DNA of 64,000 bases from Furcasterigmium furcatum (taxonomy: Eukaryota; Ascomycota; Sordariomycetes; Glomerellales; Plectosphaerellaceae). The translations under genes were made by a program, and so were the position numbers. This document shows, one piece after another, positions 19,620 to 30,983 of this stretch. Where the stretch lies: the NCBI GenBank assembly GCA_001599815.1, contig BCIA01000003.1, forward strand, positions 4,960,001-5,024,000, given 5' to 3'. The notes below the pieces were generated by a model, which was not told where the DNA came from, did not search any database, and worked only from the letters and a program-made list of their open reading frames with translations. Numbering within the stretch: position 1 is the stretch's first letter; every line of letters begins with the position of its first letter.

Positions 19620-21135
19620 TCACCTAGTCTCGTTATTTTTGTTTTCGAGTGCCCGTCCTGCTGCGATGAAGGCGTCCATGTCGGCCCTCCCTTCTCGGCG
19701 GAGCGCCCGGGCAATGGCCAGCCATTGGGGGTCCGGCACGTCGCGGAGGTGAACTCTTCCCGACTGGCGGTCATCCCAAGACAGCTCGTCGTCGCTGAGG
19801 TCATCGTTTGCCGCCTGGTTAGCCGCCTCCTCAGCTTCCAAAGCGGCCTGCTCAGCCAGATATCTCCTGCAGGCCGCCTGGTAAGCCGCGTCCCAATCGG
19901 CGGGCGGCTCGTCGCGGAGGTAGTCGATGGCCTCCGCGGCGCCGCAGAGACTCGCCACACGACGCGCCAACCACGAGAGTCTTAATAGCTGCGGCATCTT
20001 CTTGGCTTCTTCCTCTGATGAAGGAAAGCAGAATCGCATGCCGGACTCGAGCCGGCGGCCCGAAGGATGAAGAGGGAGATCATCTCCGGGATTATCGGAA
20101 TCACCCATGGGGTGCTGGAGGTGGTGTTCGAGGAAAGCGGATAGACCTTCGGACTCGACGTTCACCTCGCACAAGGCCACGGGTCGCACCTGGGTAGGTC
20201 GTTGGAGAAGGTGGTGAACCCCTTCATTCTTAAGCGCGGCCGGAAGCTGTACGGGGAGATAGCGCCATTCGACGCAAATCTGCTTCTTCGCCTCTTCATG
20301 CGCCTCGTCCCACCAGTTGTATAGCCTGATCGGCTTCAGGCCGAAGACGCAGCGGTCGAAACACCTGTGGACTTGGGTGCCCAGTGTCAGGATGTTGAAT
20401 GACTTGTCGTAGCGGCCGCGATCGTATTCCTCGCCGTCTTTCTCGAACAGGAGGGTTTCAACTTCCTTCCAAATGTTGGCATGGCGCATCCGCAAGAGAT
20501 CTCCGAGGGCTCTACGCGCATTGGCGGCGTGCCTCCGAGACTTGTTGATCGTTTGGGGTATAATATAGGCGCCTTCACAGTCGCCCACCTGTGTGAAGAC
20601 GCACGTGTTGCGATCTCTCTGCAACGCCTATGTAGGTTCGTGTCAGCTCAAATAAAGTTCGCTCCACGTCGCGGAGCAGGCGGGAAGGGAACCTAGTCAC
20701 CTTGTCCCTCTCCTCCTGGTCTCGATCGACGTCCTTGACTTCCTCGTCGTCGCCGGGCTTCTTGTCCAGATAGCCGGACCTGCCCAGGCCTGTTGTGGTG
20801 ACGTTAGCTAGACATCGTCATGTAATGCAAGCCTACCTACAGTGAAACTTACAAAATTTCAGAAAAGGCTCCACGGATTTCAAACACTCGAGGGTGTCCT
20901 TCAGGGCCGTACCGCTTGCCATGTCCTTAAGCCAGTTGTAGTTCAGTTGGAGCAGGAATGCGAATTGCATGAGGTTGAGATTCAGGCCGGGGGCGTCCTT
21001 GTGAATCACCAGCTGCAGCTGCCTGATCAGGTCGACGCGGTCAAAATCTCGCGAGTAGACTTCGGTGGTGTCGTAGAGCGACACCTCCTCGACGTAGTCT
21101 TCGTCCTCGTTTTCGGGTGAGACTTCTGGAGACAT
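19620..21135 (-). CDS. Fungal HNH-endonuclease-domain protein, 3 exons
   Basis: Exons 21135-20853, 20789-20701 and 20618-19620 (introns GTAAGT..ACAG and GTGACT..GCAG) give 456 residues. The N-terminal 125 residues are acidic with predicted helices (LIRQLQLVIHKDAPGLNLN). The third exon opens with the HNH core: RDRNTCVFTQVGDCEGAYIIP, where His is replaced by Tyr in the usual AHIIP, then NILTLGTQVHRCFDRCVFGL with the Asn and His of the second half. Many such proteins occur in moulds and their function is unknown. The C-terminus is a long Ala/Glu-rich coiled-coil-like segment (RRYLAEQAALEAEEAANQA). The AHIIP-to-AYIIP change may impair nuclease activity. No partner gene is evident nearby. Confidence 0.75.
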
Positions 21136-22202
21136 CTTGGAAACAATATGTGTTTGTGAGGATGAAGAGAGTGGGTAGGGGGAATTGCGAGGCGACTCAA
21201 GATTGGATAGGTAGGGGGACTTTATGGTTATTTCATTGTTGAGGACAGACTTTAAAGAGGCTTGGGATGTGGCTGGCAGGAATTTTATGCGCCGAGTTCA
21301 AAGTTGTATTGGGTTGAACCTACATCTCGAGTGCAGTCGCGGTATGGCGAGGAATCCTAGGTACGCCTCGATATCAAGGCCGGTCTAGTTGCATTGATTG
21401 CCATTCAGTTAGATATTCTCCACAACTACTTCCAGTCGATCCGGTAGCCCATGGAAATATCTCCAGTGCACTTGGGGCTAACTCAATTTGAAAGTCCCCA
21501 ACTTAGCAGTCCTAATGATGAGATCCAGTTCGGCAAGAGGCCGTTTCGACTTTAATCAACTTAAGAAAAAGCTTCTCGGAGCTATCAACGCAAGGAGTGG
21601 AAACGCAGGATGGGAGGGAAGGAAAGCGCCAAGATTCGATTGCAGAAAATGTAAGGACTACGAGGTCAGCCTCGTTGCGGGGGCTGAGGGCTCCCTGGCG
21701 ACGCTCGTCGTCAATACCCGACATGGACGACCTTGGGGGCGAGCCGCCGCAGATCGCTACTGAGCGGAAGGCGTCAGACGACCTGCAGTATACCCAAGAA
21801 AGTGTGTGGCGGTCGCGGCCCGAAGGGGAGATTTCATTTGGTGTCCGCGATATATGGCTCGGTGATGAGAAGGTCTGGGGCTTCGAGGGTTTGTCTGTGG
21901 AAGAAACATGACGAACGGACTGGTGACGATTTTGGTGCTGGCTTCAGAGGTTCAGGACGCTGCAGTGGCAGGGAGGGCTCGACCCACCAGGCACTGCGAC
22001 TCTTCGGTGCACTGGCAGGCGCCTATAATAATAGCAATGCATGGGTGCACCGCCCCAACACTGGCAACCCCTGCTCGCCACCTCACTCCACAGGCTGCCT
22101 CACGCTCTTCGATATGAAAGACCCGACGGCGCCCCAGGGTGCATCCCTGAGTCAAATGCCGAGACTCTCGTTCCCTTCTTCAATTCTAGGCACTGAAGTG
22201 CC
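21136..22202. other. Intergenic region
   Basis: Divergent promoter space between the HNH gene (minus) and the HeLo-like/ankyrin gene (plus). Small open frames around 21488-21911 show no recognisable features. Confidence 0.4.
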
Positions 22203-24224
22203 ATGGCCGATCCCCTCTCCATCGTCGCCAGCGTAACTGGCATCCTCGCCTTCGCCGCCACCACCGCCCGGGGCCTCACGACACTCGTCCAGGACATCCG
22301 CGATGCACCGGAGGACATCCTCTCCGTCGGCCGCGACGTACAGACGCTCGCGGCCGTCTTGGCTACGGCCCACGACACATGTGTGCGCCATGATATCGGC
22401 GCCGAGGACAAGGACCTCGCCGCCTCGCTGAGGGAGTACGCCGAGATGTGCCAGGACGCCATGCACGGCTTGCGCATGCTGCTAAAGCCGCTGGCCGCCG
22501 GCGCCGAGGGCGGGAGGAGGAGTCCCATGCGCTTCGTGCTGGGGTGGACGATGCGCAAGGGGGAGGTGAGGGCGCTGAGAGGCCGGTTGAATGAGGGCAA
22601 GGCGAGCCTGACGCTTGCTCTGTCCGCGCTGAACGGGTGAGCCACATCATCCTCAGAAGAACTGATCACGGCTAACAGTCAGTGAAGGGTCTTGGAGGGC
22701 AAGGGACAGGACGACATCCGGGCAGATATCAGCAAGGTCTACGTCCAGATGATGAGCGAGTTCCGCAACCTGGACACCGGAAGGAGGATCAAGAGGAGGG
22801 TAGAGGATGACCTCGCGAGTGTTGCCGCAAGCAGGGGCCGTCGGCCGTCAATATCTGCTACCACAGATGCGAACTTTGCCATGCAGCGATTTCTGGGGCC
22901 CGGCGGCACATCACAGGGCGCGCAGTCACCAGATGCCATCGCTGCTCCTTCGGACAGGGCTTTCTCGAGCCCATGGTCTCACGACCCCAGCGCCATTCTC
23001 GAAGCCGTCCGCAGCCAGAACAGACAGGTCATCGAGACTCTACTCATCCACGGCGTCTCTCTCTCGCCCCGCAACGCGCAGGGCTTTACGGTGCTGCATT
23101 ACTGCGCCATCGCCGACGACGCAGACACGGCCGCCCTCCTCCTCGACCATGGCGCAGACGTGAACGCCAAAGACTGGGAGCTCCGCAGCCCGTTTCGGCT
23201 GGCCCTGGCGTCCGAGGCCCTCGGCGCGGCAAGTCTTCTTGCAAAGCGCGGGTGCGTCCTCGGCGACCTCAGCTCGTCGCTGATACGGCTCGCCGCGCGA
23301 ACGGAGCAAGTCCCCGGCATCAAGACCCTTCTGCAGACGCTTGCCGAAAGGCTGAACGTGACCGATCAGGGCCCGTTCCTCCTCCATGATGCCATCAATT
23401 CGAATGAGCGAGGGGCATTGAAAATCTTGCTTGAATCTGGCTTCGACCCGATGAAGACAGATCAAGATGGTAAGCAGAAAGCTCCCACAACCGTGCCACC
23501 CCTGACTGAGTCCTAGGCCTCTCGCCCCTCCATCTCGGCCTGCGAACCCTCAAGCCGCCCATGATGAAGCTCCTGCTAGAGCACGGCGCAGACATCCACG
23601 AACAGCTCCCGCGATCCGTCTTCGATCGCATCGGCGTGCCCGAATCCTGGCACATGAGAGTTCTCAGTCAGGCGGAGGTTGCCTATAACCCCTTGGTTCT
23701 CGCAGCTCGCTACATGCGCAACCAGGCCATGATGGTCTTCCTCCTCGACAACGGGGCCGATCCGAACTGGACCTCCGGGCCCGGTCAAGGTATGGAGTCC
23801 CGCGCGGAAGGGCTTTCCACCGGACTAAGCTGATATTCTGACAGGCACCGTCCTCGGCGGTGTATGCGCGCACGAGTACATCGGACAGTCGAAGACTCTG
23901 GTCGCGAGAGGCGCGAGCCCGAACCACGTTGCGGGTGACGGCCGACCGCCGATTCACTGGGCCGCGATCTGCCAGAACAACGAGCTCATGGCGTGCATGC
24001 TGGAGCGGGGCGGAGACTTCGACTACCAGAGGACACAGGACGGGTCTACGCCTCTAAGCATTGCGGCGTCCAAGGGGAACGTGGCCATGGTCAAGATGCT
24101 CCTGACGGCTGGTGCGAACCCATCCAGACGGAACAAGAGCGGCATGTCTCCGCTGGATCTTGCCAGGTCAGGGGGGAAGCGAGAAGTGGTGTCGATGTTG
24201 GAAGAAGCCCTTGGGAGCGGATGA
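22203..24224 (+). CDS. HeLo-like N-terminal domain plus ankyrin-repeat protein, 4 exons
   Basis: Exons 22203-22636, 22688-23469, 23517-23789 and 23845-24224 give 622 residues. Introns are 47-55 bp with GT-AG ends. The N-terminus MADPLSIVASVTGILAFAATT followed by amphipathic helices is typical of the fungal HeLo-like/STAND N-terminal domain found in incompatibility and NLR-like proteins. After a linker, about eight ankyrin repeats follow: TVLHYCAIADDADTAALLLD, GADVNAKD, LSPLHLGLRTL, MMKLLLEHGADIH, NQAMMVFLLDNGADPNW, RPPIHWAAICQNNELMACML, TPLSIAASKGNVAMVKMLL and SPLDLARSGGKREVVSMLE. No NACHT or NB-ARC P-loop is present between them. A signalling or self/non-self sensor role is a family-level inference. 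Confidence 0.8.
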
Positions 24225-24884
24225 GAGGACCAAATAGATTACTAATGGTAGGGTACCGAGCAGAAGGGCATAGAATTGAGAAACTTGTCAATGTGAGCCG
24301 CAATTACAGCTGCCTCTATCCCCTCCACTGTCTCCGGACTTTAGCGTCTCCAGGGACTCATCTTCCTGCCACTCAAGTGTTGGCCCGGAGTTACACTCAG
24401 TATTCTTAGCATTATTCCTAACATGCTTCCTAAGCATAATCCTTCTCCTTTCAGCCCTGAACATAGTCGTGGAGTGGGTCTCATGAATGTCTGGTTCCAA
24501 GAAATTTCGCGGAGCTGCATGTTCCTGGACCAGATACCATGCTTATGCCCGCCAGATCCAGCCAGACGTTGCGAGCCGCTGACGTCATGTGCATCGCAGT
24601 GTCGTTGGAGATGCACGAAGACGCATGTTCTGTCTGGAAATTGAAGCATCTGTGTCGATCAATTGAATTGGTAAGGTGAATTCGCCTCGTCCATTTGTCA
24701 AACTCGCCCGGACTTTCCTCACGCCCGCTTAACACCGATGCCGTGATTTGGACGTCAAAAGAGCACCTAGGTATATAAAGATATTTGGGCATGTACATTG
24801 ATGGCTCTCCAATTCAACAGTGTTAAACACTTCGCATAAGAGTCCTCAGTATTTTTTCTGCCGTATTCAGTCAAATTGCCCATA
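24225..24884. promoter_or_regulatory. Intergenic region with a TATA box for the SDR gene
   Basis: TATATAAA at 24772-24779 lies 106 bp before the dehydrogenase ATG. No other feature is seen in this stretch. Confidence 0.45.
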
Positions 24885-26028
24885 ATGCCTTCATCCTACG
24901 ACAAAACAGCCACCGCCAGCGGCCTCGTCGATGTCTTCGCATCAGAAATCAAGGGCAAGGTCGTCCTGACAACAGGCGTCTCGCCCGGTGGCCTGGGCGC
25001 GATCTTCACCGAAGCCATAGCCAAAGCCGAGCCCGCCCTGTTGATCCTGGCGGCGCGCAGCCCATCCAAGGCAGAGCAGACGGCGCAGGCGATCCAGGCC
25101 GCCAGCCCCGGCGTCAAGACTAAAGTACTCGAGCTGGATCTCGGCTCGCTTGCCGAGGTCAAGAAGGCGGCCGAGACGGTCCTCTCGTGGACCGACGTCC
25201 CGGCCATCGATGTCCTCGTCAACAACGCCGGCATCATGGCCGTCGACTTCAAGCTGAGCCCCGACGGCTACGAGAGCCACTTCGCCACGAACCACCTCGG
25301 CCACTTCCTGTTCACCAACCTGATCATCGACAAGATCCTCGCCTCCAGCTCCCCGCGCGTCGTGAACGTCAGCAGCGACGGCCACCGCGGTAGCGCCATC
25401 CGCTGGGCCGACTATAACTTCAGTGTAAGTCCTGGTCCTCGCGCCGCCTCGTTTCTACCCGCCGCTGACAACGTTAGAATGGCGAGACCTACAGCAAGTG
25501 GGCGGCATACAGCCAGTCCAAGACGGCAAACATGCTCTTCTCCCTGTCCCTAGCCGAGAAGCTCGGCAAGCGCGGCCTGCTCTCCTTCAGCCTGCACCCG
25601 GGCGTCATCGGCACCAACCTCAGCAACCACCTCGACTGGAGCACTGATGCCGACGGACTGAGTGAGTACAAATCTCGAAGAAGCTCTCGACTGCGGCTGA
25701 CCCTGCGATGTAGTGGCTTTTGACCGTAACCTTGGAAATAAGCAAGGCTGGGAGGGGCTCAAGTACAAGACGCCGGACGAGGGCGCCGCGACGCACGTGT
25801 ATGCGGCCTTTGAGCCGACCTTGAAAGGTATGTCGTCCTTCCCTCTTCTTGGTGTTTCTGTTCTCTGCTGACTAGTGATGCGAAGACCACAACGGCGTGT
25901 ACCTGGAGAACTCGCACATTGCCGACCCGTGGGTTGAGACGGTGAGGCCGTGGGGTACGAGCCCCATCGAGGCGGAGATGCTGTGGAGGCTGAGCGAGAA
26001 GCTGGTCGGTCAGGAGTTCGATTACTAG
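24885..26028 (+). CDS. Short-chain dehydrogenase/reductase (retinol-dehydrogenase-like), 4 exons
   Basis: Exons 24885-25424, 25478-25661, 25714-25827 and 25886-26028 give 326 residues; introns of 52-58 bp all obey GT-AG. Classical SDR marks: cofactor loop TTGVSPGGLG (residues 29-38), NNAGIM (113-118), an NVSS block with catalytic Ser near 163, and YSQSK with catalytic Tyr191 and Lys195. LHPGVIGTNL follows the active site. The N-terminal layout and the C-terminal GVYLENSHIADPW resemble WW-oxidoreductase/retinol-dehydrogenase-like SDRs of moulds that reduce or oxidise lipophilic carbonyls or alcohols with NADP(H). The first ATG in good context is 24885. Substrate unknown. Confidence 0.88.
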
Positions 26029-27225
26029 AATGTGTGGTAGCGTGGTAGCGTTAAATTAATCATGTGCTTTTTATGTTCTTGGGTAGTGTTCGCGCGCACT
26101 TGGCTGGCGTTTGTGAATTCATGTTCAAGTTGAGGCTGACAACTGGAGGAAGTCGGGTTTTGCTACTTGGAGCTTCGGAGGCTCAGGACGCTAAAGATGC
26201 AGGTGCGGCCACTGTAGATGTCCCCAGTAAAGTCCAAGTCCAAGTCGAGAAGGAATGATGCGGCCCAGCCTTATTATGACTTATGTAAACGGCTGGCTGC
26301 ACGGATGCGAGACCTTCCCGATGCGCCTTAGACCAACAGACTTTGCGTGCTCCTCCGCCAATTCATCGCCATCATCACCGACTCACCATCGTCCGACTGG
26401 GGGCCCCAACTACTCCCGACGCAATGCGGCACCGAAAATGATGCAACGGTCGTTGGCGAAGATCAGCCCCGATTAGGCAGGTGTCGACATGATCCAGCAA
26501 TCTCGACGGTTCGCCTCGGCGCCCCTCCTCCTCCTCCTCCTCCTCCTCCTCCACGACCACTGCGACCACTGCCAGCTTCCCGATCCGAACCCCCGCACCC
26601 ATCGTATCGCGTCGTCCCGGTGGCTTGCCCCCTGATCGCTCGGCACCCGGCACTTCAAGACGCCATTGAAGCCACCAGACGAACAAGCTCTCCAAGCATT
26701 CAGCCACCCAGGGACTGCCGAGCGCCCCGCGCGACTCCATGCACGACTCACGTCAACCTCGACCGCGATTGATCATCACGCGTTTGGCCTCCCACGTTAG
26801 GAAGCTCACTAATTTCGACATGTCTGCGCCCGCCCGCTGCCCTTGGTGCTACCATGCACTCCCGTTCTCGGGCTCGGCTCTGCAGCAATGCGCCTGCCCA
26901 TTCCGCCGAACCCCTGGCCGAAGGTGACATCGACCGCCATTGACCATCCACCACGGACTCGCACAGCACCACTCACGCCTCCCGCGCCCGCTCAAGCTAC
27001 TTTCCCAGTCGGGTAGGTCGAAGGGGAGCTCCCCTCACTTGGCCAAGGAAGGTAGGTTGTCCCTGATGATCTCCATGAAATAAAATCAAGGCACTGCGGA
27101 CCGCCGCCCTCCCTCTCCCTTCTCCCTCCCGTGCTACGCCCTCATATCGCGAGTGTGTCCCCGCTGCGATTGTCTGTCGCTGCCCTCCTCTCGGCCACTG
27201 CATCATTACCGTCGCCGCCGCAGCC
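26029..27225. other. Intergenic region with a microsatellite
   Basis: A 1.2-kb 5' region of the peptidase gene. It includes a (CCT)n tract at 26524-26552 and generally C-rich sequence. No gene can be supported. Confidence 0.4.
26524..26552 (+). repeat. (CCT)n microsatellite
   Basis: 29 bp, nearly ten perfect CCT units on the plus strand. Expected to be length-polymorphic. Confidence 0.9.
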
Positions 27226-29583
27226 ATGCACAGTCTCTTCCGCGCCGCCGCCGTGGCTACCGCCTTGGTTGGCTTGTCGTCCGCCCAGATCGACCCTCCT
27301 CGGCCACCCCATCAGCCCATTGGTGGTGGTGAGCGCCTGGTGACCTTCGAGGAGTCTCTCAGCGGCTCTTTCGCTCCCAGCTCTCGCGCCGTGAGCTGGA
27401 TCGCCGGCACTGATGACGGCCGTTACATCTACGCCGACCCCGCCGAGGGCCTGGTCATCGAGGACATCGTCTCCGGAGACACCGAGACCTTCGTTGCCGC
27501 CGATGCCCTGCCCGAGTACTGGGACTATTGGATCCGTCCCGATCTCAAGAAGGTCCTGTTTGCCACAAACTACACCAAACAGTACCGCTACACGTACTTC
27601 GCGGACTACCTCATCCTCGATGTGGAGTCGGGAGAGCTCACCCCCCTGGTCGACGACCAGGTCGGTGACATTCGGTACGCCGAGTTCTCCCCCGTCGGAG
27701 ACACCATTGCCTTTGTCCGTGCCGACAACAACCTGTACCTGAACAAGGGCGGCGAAATCTCCCAGATCACCACCGACGGCAGCCCCGACCTGTTCCACGG
27801 AGCTCCTGACTGGGTGTACGAGGAAGAGATTTTCGGCACCAGAGGGACCTTGTGGTTCTCTCCCGACGGCGAGTTCATCGCCTACCTCAGCTTCAATGAG
27901 ACTGGTGTCGGTAGCTACACTGTCGAGTACTACATGGACGGCCAAGACGTCGCTCCTTCATACCCTTCCAAGCTCGAGCTTCGCTACCCCAAGGTCGGCA
28001 GCAAGAACCCGACTGTGGCCTTCACCCTGCTCGAGGTCGAGACTGAGGAGACTTACCAGCTCGAGCTCGATGCCTTCGAGGAGGACGACCTCATCATCGG
28101 TGAGGTCGTCTGGCTCACCGACAACCACTCCAGCGTCGCCTACCGCGCCTTCAACCGTGTCCAGGACCACGAGAAGCTGATCCGCGTTGACCTCGACGGG
28201 TTCGACCAGGTCGAGATCCGCGATCGTGACGCCTCCGACGGCTGGCTCAACCACAACCAGGCGATCCAGTACCTCGGCCGCATCAACGGCACCTGCGAGT
28301 CCTACTACATCGACGTCTCCGACGAGTCTGGCTGGAACCACATCTACCTGCACCCTACCAAGGGCGGTGACCCCATCCCCCTGACCAGCGGCGAGTGGGA
28401 GGTCCACGCCATCCTCAAGGTCGACCAGCAGAGGCGCCTCGTCTACTACACCTCTACCGAGCAGCACTCGACTGAACGCCACATCTACTCCGTGTCCTAC
28501 CCATCTGGGACCAAGAAGGCTCTCGTCGACGAGGATGTCCCGGCCTACTGGGGTGCCTCCTTCTCTGCGGGCGGTGGCTTCTATATCCTGAGCTACTTGG
28601 GGCCGAATGTCCCGTACCAGGAACTGTACGCCGTCAACTCGACCAGCCCGATCCGCACAATCACCGACAACGCCGCCCTGGTCGAGCGCCTGGAGGAGTA
28701 CAAGCTGCCCAACATCACGTACTTCGAGCTGGAGCACCCTGATGGCTACTCTTTCAACGTGATGCAGCGCCTTCCTGCCAACTTTGACGCCAGCAAGAAG
28801 TACCCCGCGCTCTTCGTCCCTTACGGCGGCCCCAGTGCTCAAGAGGTCCACAAGCGATACCAGCCTGTTAACTGGAGGACGTACATCACGTCGGACCCTG
28901 AGCTCGAGTTCATCACCTACACTGTCGACAACCGCGGCACTGGTTTCAAGGGTCGCGAGTTCCGCAACACCGTCGTCCGCCATCTTGGTCGCCTCGAGCC
29001 CATCGACCAGATTTGGGCCGCCGAGCAGCTCATTGCTGAGAACGACTTCGTCGATGCCGACCACATCGCCATGTACGGCTGGTCGTATGGTGGCTTCCTG
29101 GCCGCCAAGACTGTCGAGGCCGACTCTGGCGTCTTCACGGCCGGTTTGGTCGGTGCCCCCGTGACTGACTGGCGTTTCTACGACAGCATGTACACGGAGC
29201 GCTTCATGAAGAGACTCGAGGACAACGAGGAGGGCTACAACGAGACGGCAGTCCGCAAGCCCGAGGGCTTCAAGAACATCGCGGGCAAGACCTGGCTCGG
29301 TCACGGTACCGGCGACGACAATGTTCACTACCAGAACGCCGCCGCCATGATCCACCTGCTGGTGAACCAGGGCGTCTCTCCCCAGAAGTTCGAGTGGGAC
29401 GCCTACACGGACAACGACCACAGCATCCCCAGCCAGATCAGGACTCCTACGGGGCAGTTCCTGTACAAGCAGATGACCGACTTCCTGTACAGGGAGAAGA
29501 ACAGGCCGGCCAGCCCCGACAGGCACCAGTGGAGCAAGAAGTCCGTGGAGAAGAAGGGCATCTTCCACTACGAGCAGTATTAG
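27226..29583 (+). CDS. Secreted dipeptidyl-peptidase IV (S9B prolyl oligopeptidase family)
   Basis: An intronless gene of 785 residues. A signal peptide (MHSLFRAAAVATALVGLSSA) directs secretion. A beta-propeller domain (about 60-530; WVYEEEIFGTRGTLWFSPDG with the double-Glu motif that binds the substrate N-terminus) precedes the alpha/beta-hydrolase domain. The catalytic triad is Ser620 in GWSYGG, Asp in GTGDDNVHYQ (about 697) and His732 in DNDHSI. It removes X-Pro or X-Ala dipeptides from the N-terminus of peptides outside the cell. Several N-glycosylation sites (NYT, NET, NGT, NST) are present. The C-terminal tail ends KKGIFHYEQY. Length and motifs match fungal DppIV. Confidence 0.95.
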   Translation: MHSLFRAAAVATALVGLSSAQIDPPRPPHQPIGGGERLVTFEESLSGSFAPSSRAVSWIAGTDDGRYIYADPAEGLVIEDIVSGDTETFVAADALPEYWDYWIRPDLKKVLFATNYTKQYRYTYFADYLILDVESGELTPLVDDQVGDIRYAEFSPVGDTIAFVRADNNLYLNKGGEISQITTDGSPDLFHGAPDWVYEEEIFGTRGTLWFSPDGEFIAYLSFNETGVGSYTVEYYMDGQDVAPSYPSKLELRYPKVGSKNPTVAFTLLEVETEETYQLELDAFEEDDLIIGEVVWLTDNHSSVAYRAFNRVQDHEKLIRVDLDGFDQVEIRDRDASDGWLNHNQAIQYLGRINGTCESYYIDVSDESGWNHIYLHPTKGGDPIPLTSGEWEVHAILKVDQQRRLVYYTSTEQHSTERHIYSVSYPSGTKKALVDEDVPAYWGASFSAGGGFYILSYLGPNVPYQELYAVNSTSPIRTITDNAALVERLEEYKLPNITYFELEHPDGYSFNVMQRLPANFDASKKYPALFVPYGGPSAQEVHKRYQPVNWRTYITSDPELEFITYTVDNRGTGFKGREFRNTVVRHLGRLEPIDQIWAAEQLIAENDFVDADHIAMYGWSYGGFLAAKTVEADSGVFTAGLVGAPVTDWRFYDSMYTERFMKRLEDNEEGYNETAVRKPEGFKNIAGKTWLGHGTGDDNVHYQNAAAMIHLLVNQGVSPQKFEWDAYTDNDHSIPSQIRTPTGQFLYKQMTDFLYREKNRPASPDRHQWSKKSVEKKGIFHYEQY

Positions 29584-30475
29584 TTGATACCCTTGGGGAG
29601 AAGTTTTATCTGCGTCCGTAGCTGAGTTGTAGTAATTGTCAATAGTCATAGGAGCATACTTTGATCATCGGGGGCACCTGAGCCGCGCAGTGACCTTGCA
29701 AAGTGATAAATCCCTTGATCAAGCGAGTTGCATTGAATGAGCTAATGCAGGCAGATATTGTCGACTTTGCCGCCGGCAAGAAGACCATTGTCAAAACTTG
29801 GTTGAGGTATTCGCCGATATCCGTAGGTTGTTCCCCGAGACCCAAGCACCCCGCTTCAGACATCCGATAGCCGATATTCGACGTGTCACAACTAGCAACG
29901 AAGCCCGCGAACACATTCTGGGCCAAGTTCTTCACTCTGAAACCGCAACCCCCGGCCTCCGAGGTCCTGGGTGAACTGTTTCGGAACGGAACGATAGCCA
30001 AGATATGGGAATCGCTTGGTGATTCTTGCCTAGAATGGCATACCTTTCTCGCTGGCTCCGTCGGAAATTGTGGCTGGGTCTTGGGTAATCTTGATTTACA
30101 TATCCTCCACGACCTGTGATTCGCAGGCCGGCCTCAGTCATGATTATGAAGCCATACGCCAACTCCTGCAATGTAACAAGCATGAAGCCACAAGACATTT
30201 ATGCACCTATGGACTTTGTCTCTCGAGTAGATCGCTTCCCTAATCATTTGACTATCAGTATGAAGCCTCTTCGGTTTCGACCCCTGGCCCTTTATGGTAA
30301 ATGTTCATCTATCTGAGAAAGTTGAATGGCAACGTCGTTGCAATAAGGGTGCCGAGGGCCCTAGATTGCACGGGTATATAAAGACACTAGGGCGGTTCCG
30401 CATGTCCTTTGTTACTATCGGTTCTCTATCCAACTCCACCTTTTATCCAGGACTCACTCCCGAATTTCCCTTGCG
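29584..30475. promoter_or_regulatory. Intergenic region with TATA box at 30375-30382
   Basis: TATATAAA at 30375-30382 lies about 95 bp before the next ATG and fits a strong core promoter. The rest shows no gene. Confidence 0.45.
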
Positions 30476-30891
30476 ATGCTGTCCTCGGTTGTTCTCAAAT
30501 TCGCCGTGGCCTTGCTGGCCACCGGACTTGCTCCGGTCTCCGCCAAAGCCGGCCCTCACAGGAATCTTTGCCTGATCGTACGTAGTTATAGTCGACGTCC
30601 ACGGCCGATAGAGTACTAATTGGTGCAGGGAAGCGGACATCCCTCACATGCCAACGGCGACAAGGGTCTGACACGTGGGTGCTGCAGTCAGTTCCAAGGT
30701 ACGTTCGCCGCGGCGCACAGATTGTTTATGTCAAAGCCTAACTCGACATCGCAGGAACATTCGTCGACCAGTGGTTCGGTACTTGGAGTCACTACTGCGA
30801 TACTCCCCAGAACCGTCGGGCAGAGTGGAATGCGTGCTGCGGTGCTGATGACCCGAGTGGCTATACCGTGGGCATTAGTCTTCCCATTTAG
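30476..30891 (+). CDS. Small secreted six-cysteine protein, 3 exons
   Basis: Exons 30476-30577, 30629-30698 and 30755-30891 give 102 residues. Introns: GTACGT..GCAG with a TACTAAT branch, and GTACGT..GCAG with a CCTAACT branch. A clear signal peptide (MLSSVVLKFAVALLATGLAP, cut near VSA/KAG) is followed by a mature chain of about 78 residues. It has six cysteines in the order C, CC, C, CC (NLCLIG, RGCCSQF, HYCDTP, NACCGAD), suggesting three disulfides. I do not recognise the family. Size, secretion and Cys pattern fit an effector or antimicrobial-type secreted protein, but no function can be assigned. All exons are short, so the model rests on splice signals, phase and the upstream TATA box. 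Confidence 0.7.
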
Positions 30892-30983
30892 GATGGGGGT
30901 TCAGCCGCGCACCCGTTAGGATGATCTCCTACTTCGTTACTGTGGATCTAGCTCAGACGTCGAGATAATTTGTACATGTCAGT

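Noticed and set aside
26347..26772. Proline-rich open frame across the (CCT)n tract
   Set aside because: Coding appearance is produced by the microsatellite; no other support.
27958..29649. Minus-strand open frame of 563 codons
   Set aside because: Antisense shadow of the dipeptidyl-peptidase gene, caused by strong GC third-position bias; product is V/L/D-rich without motifs.
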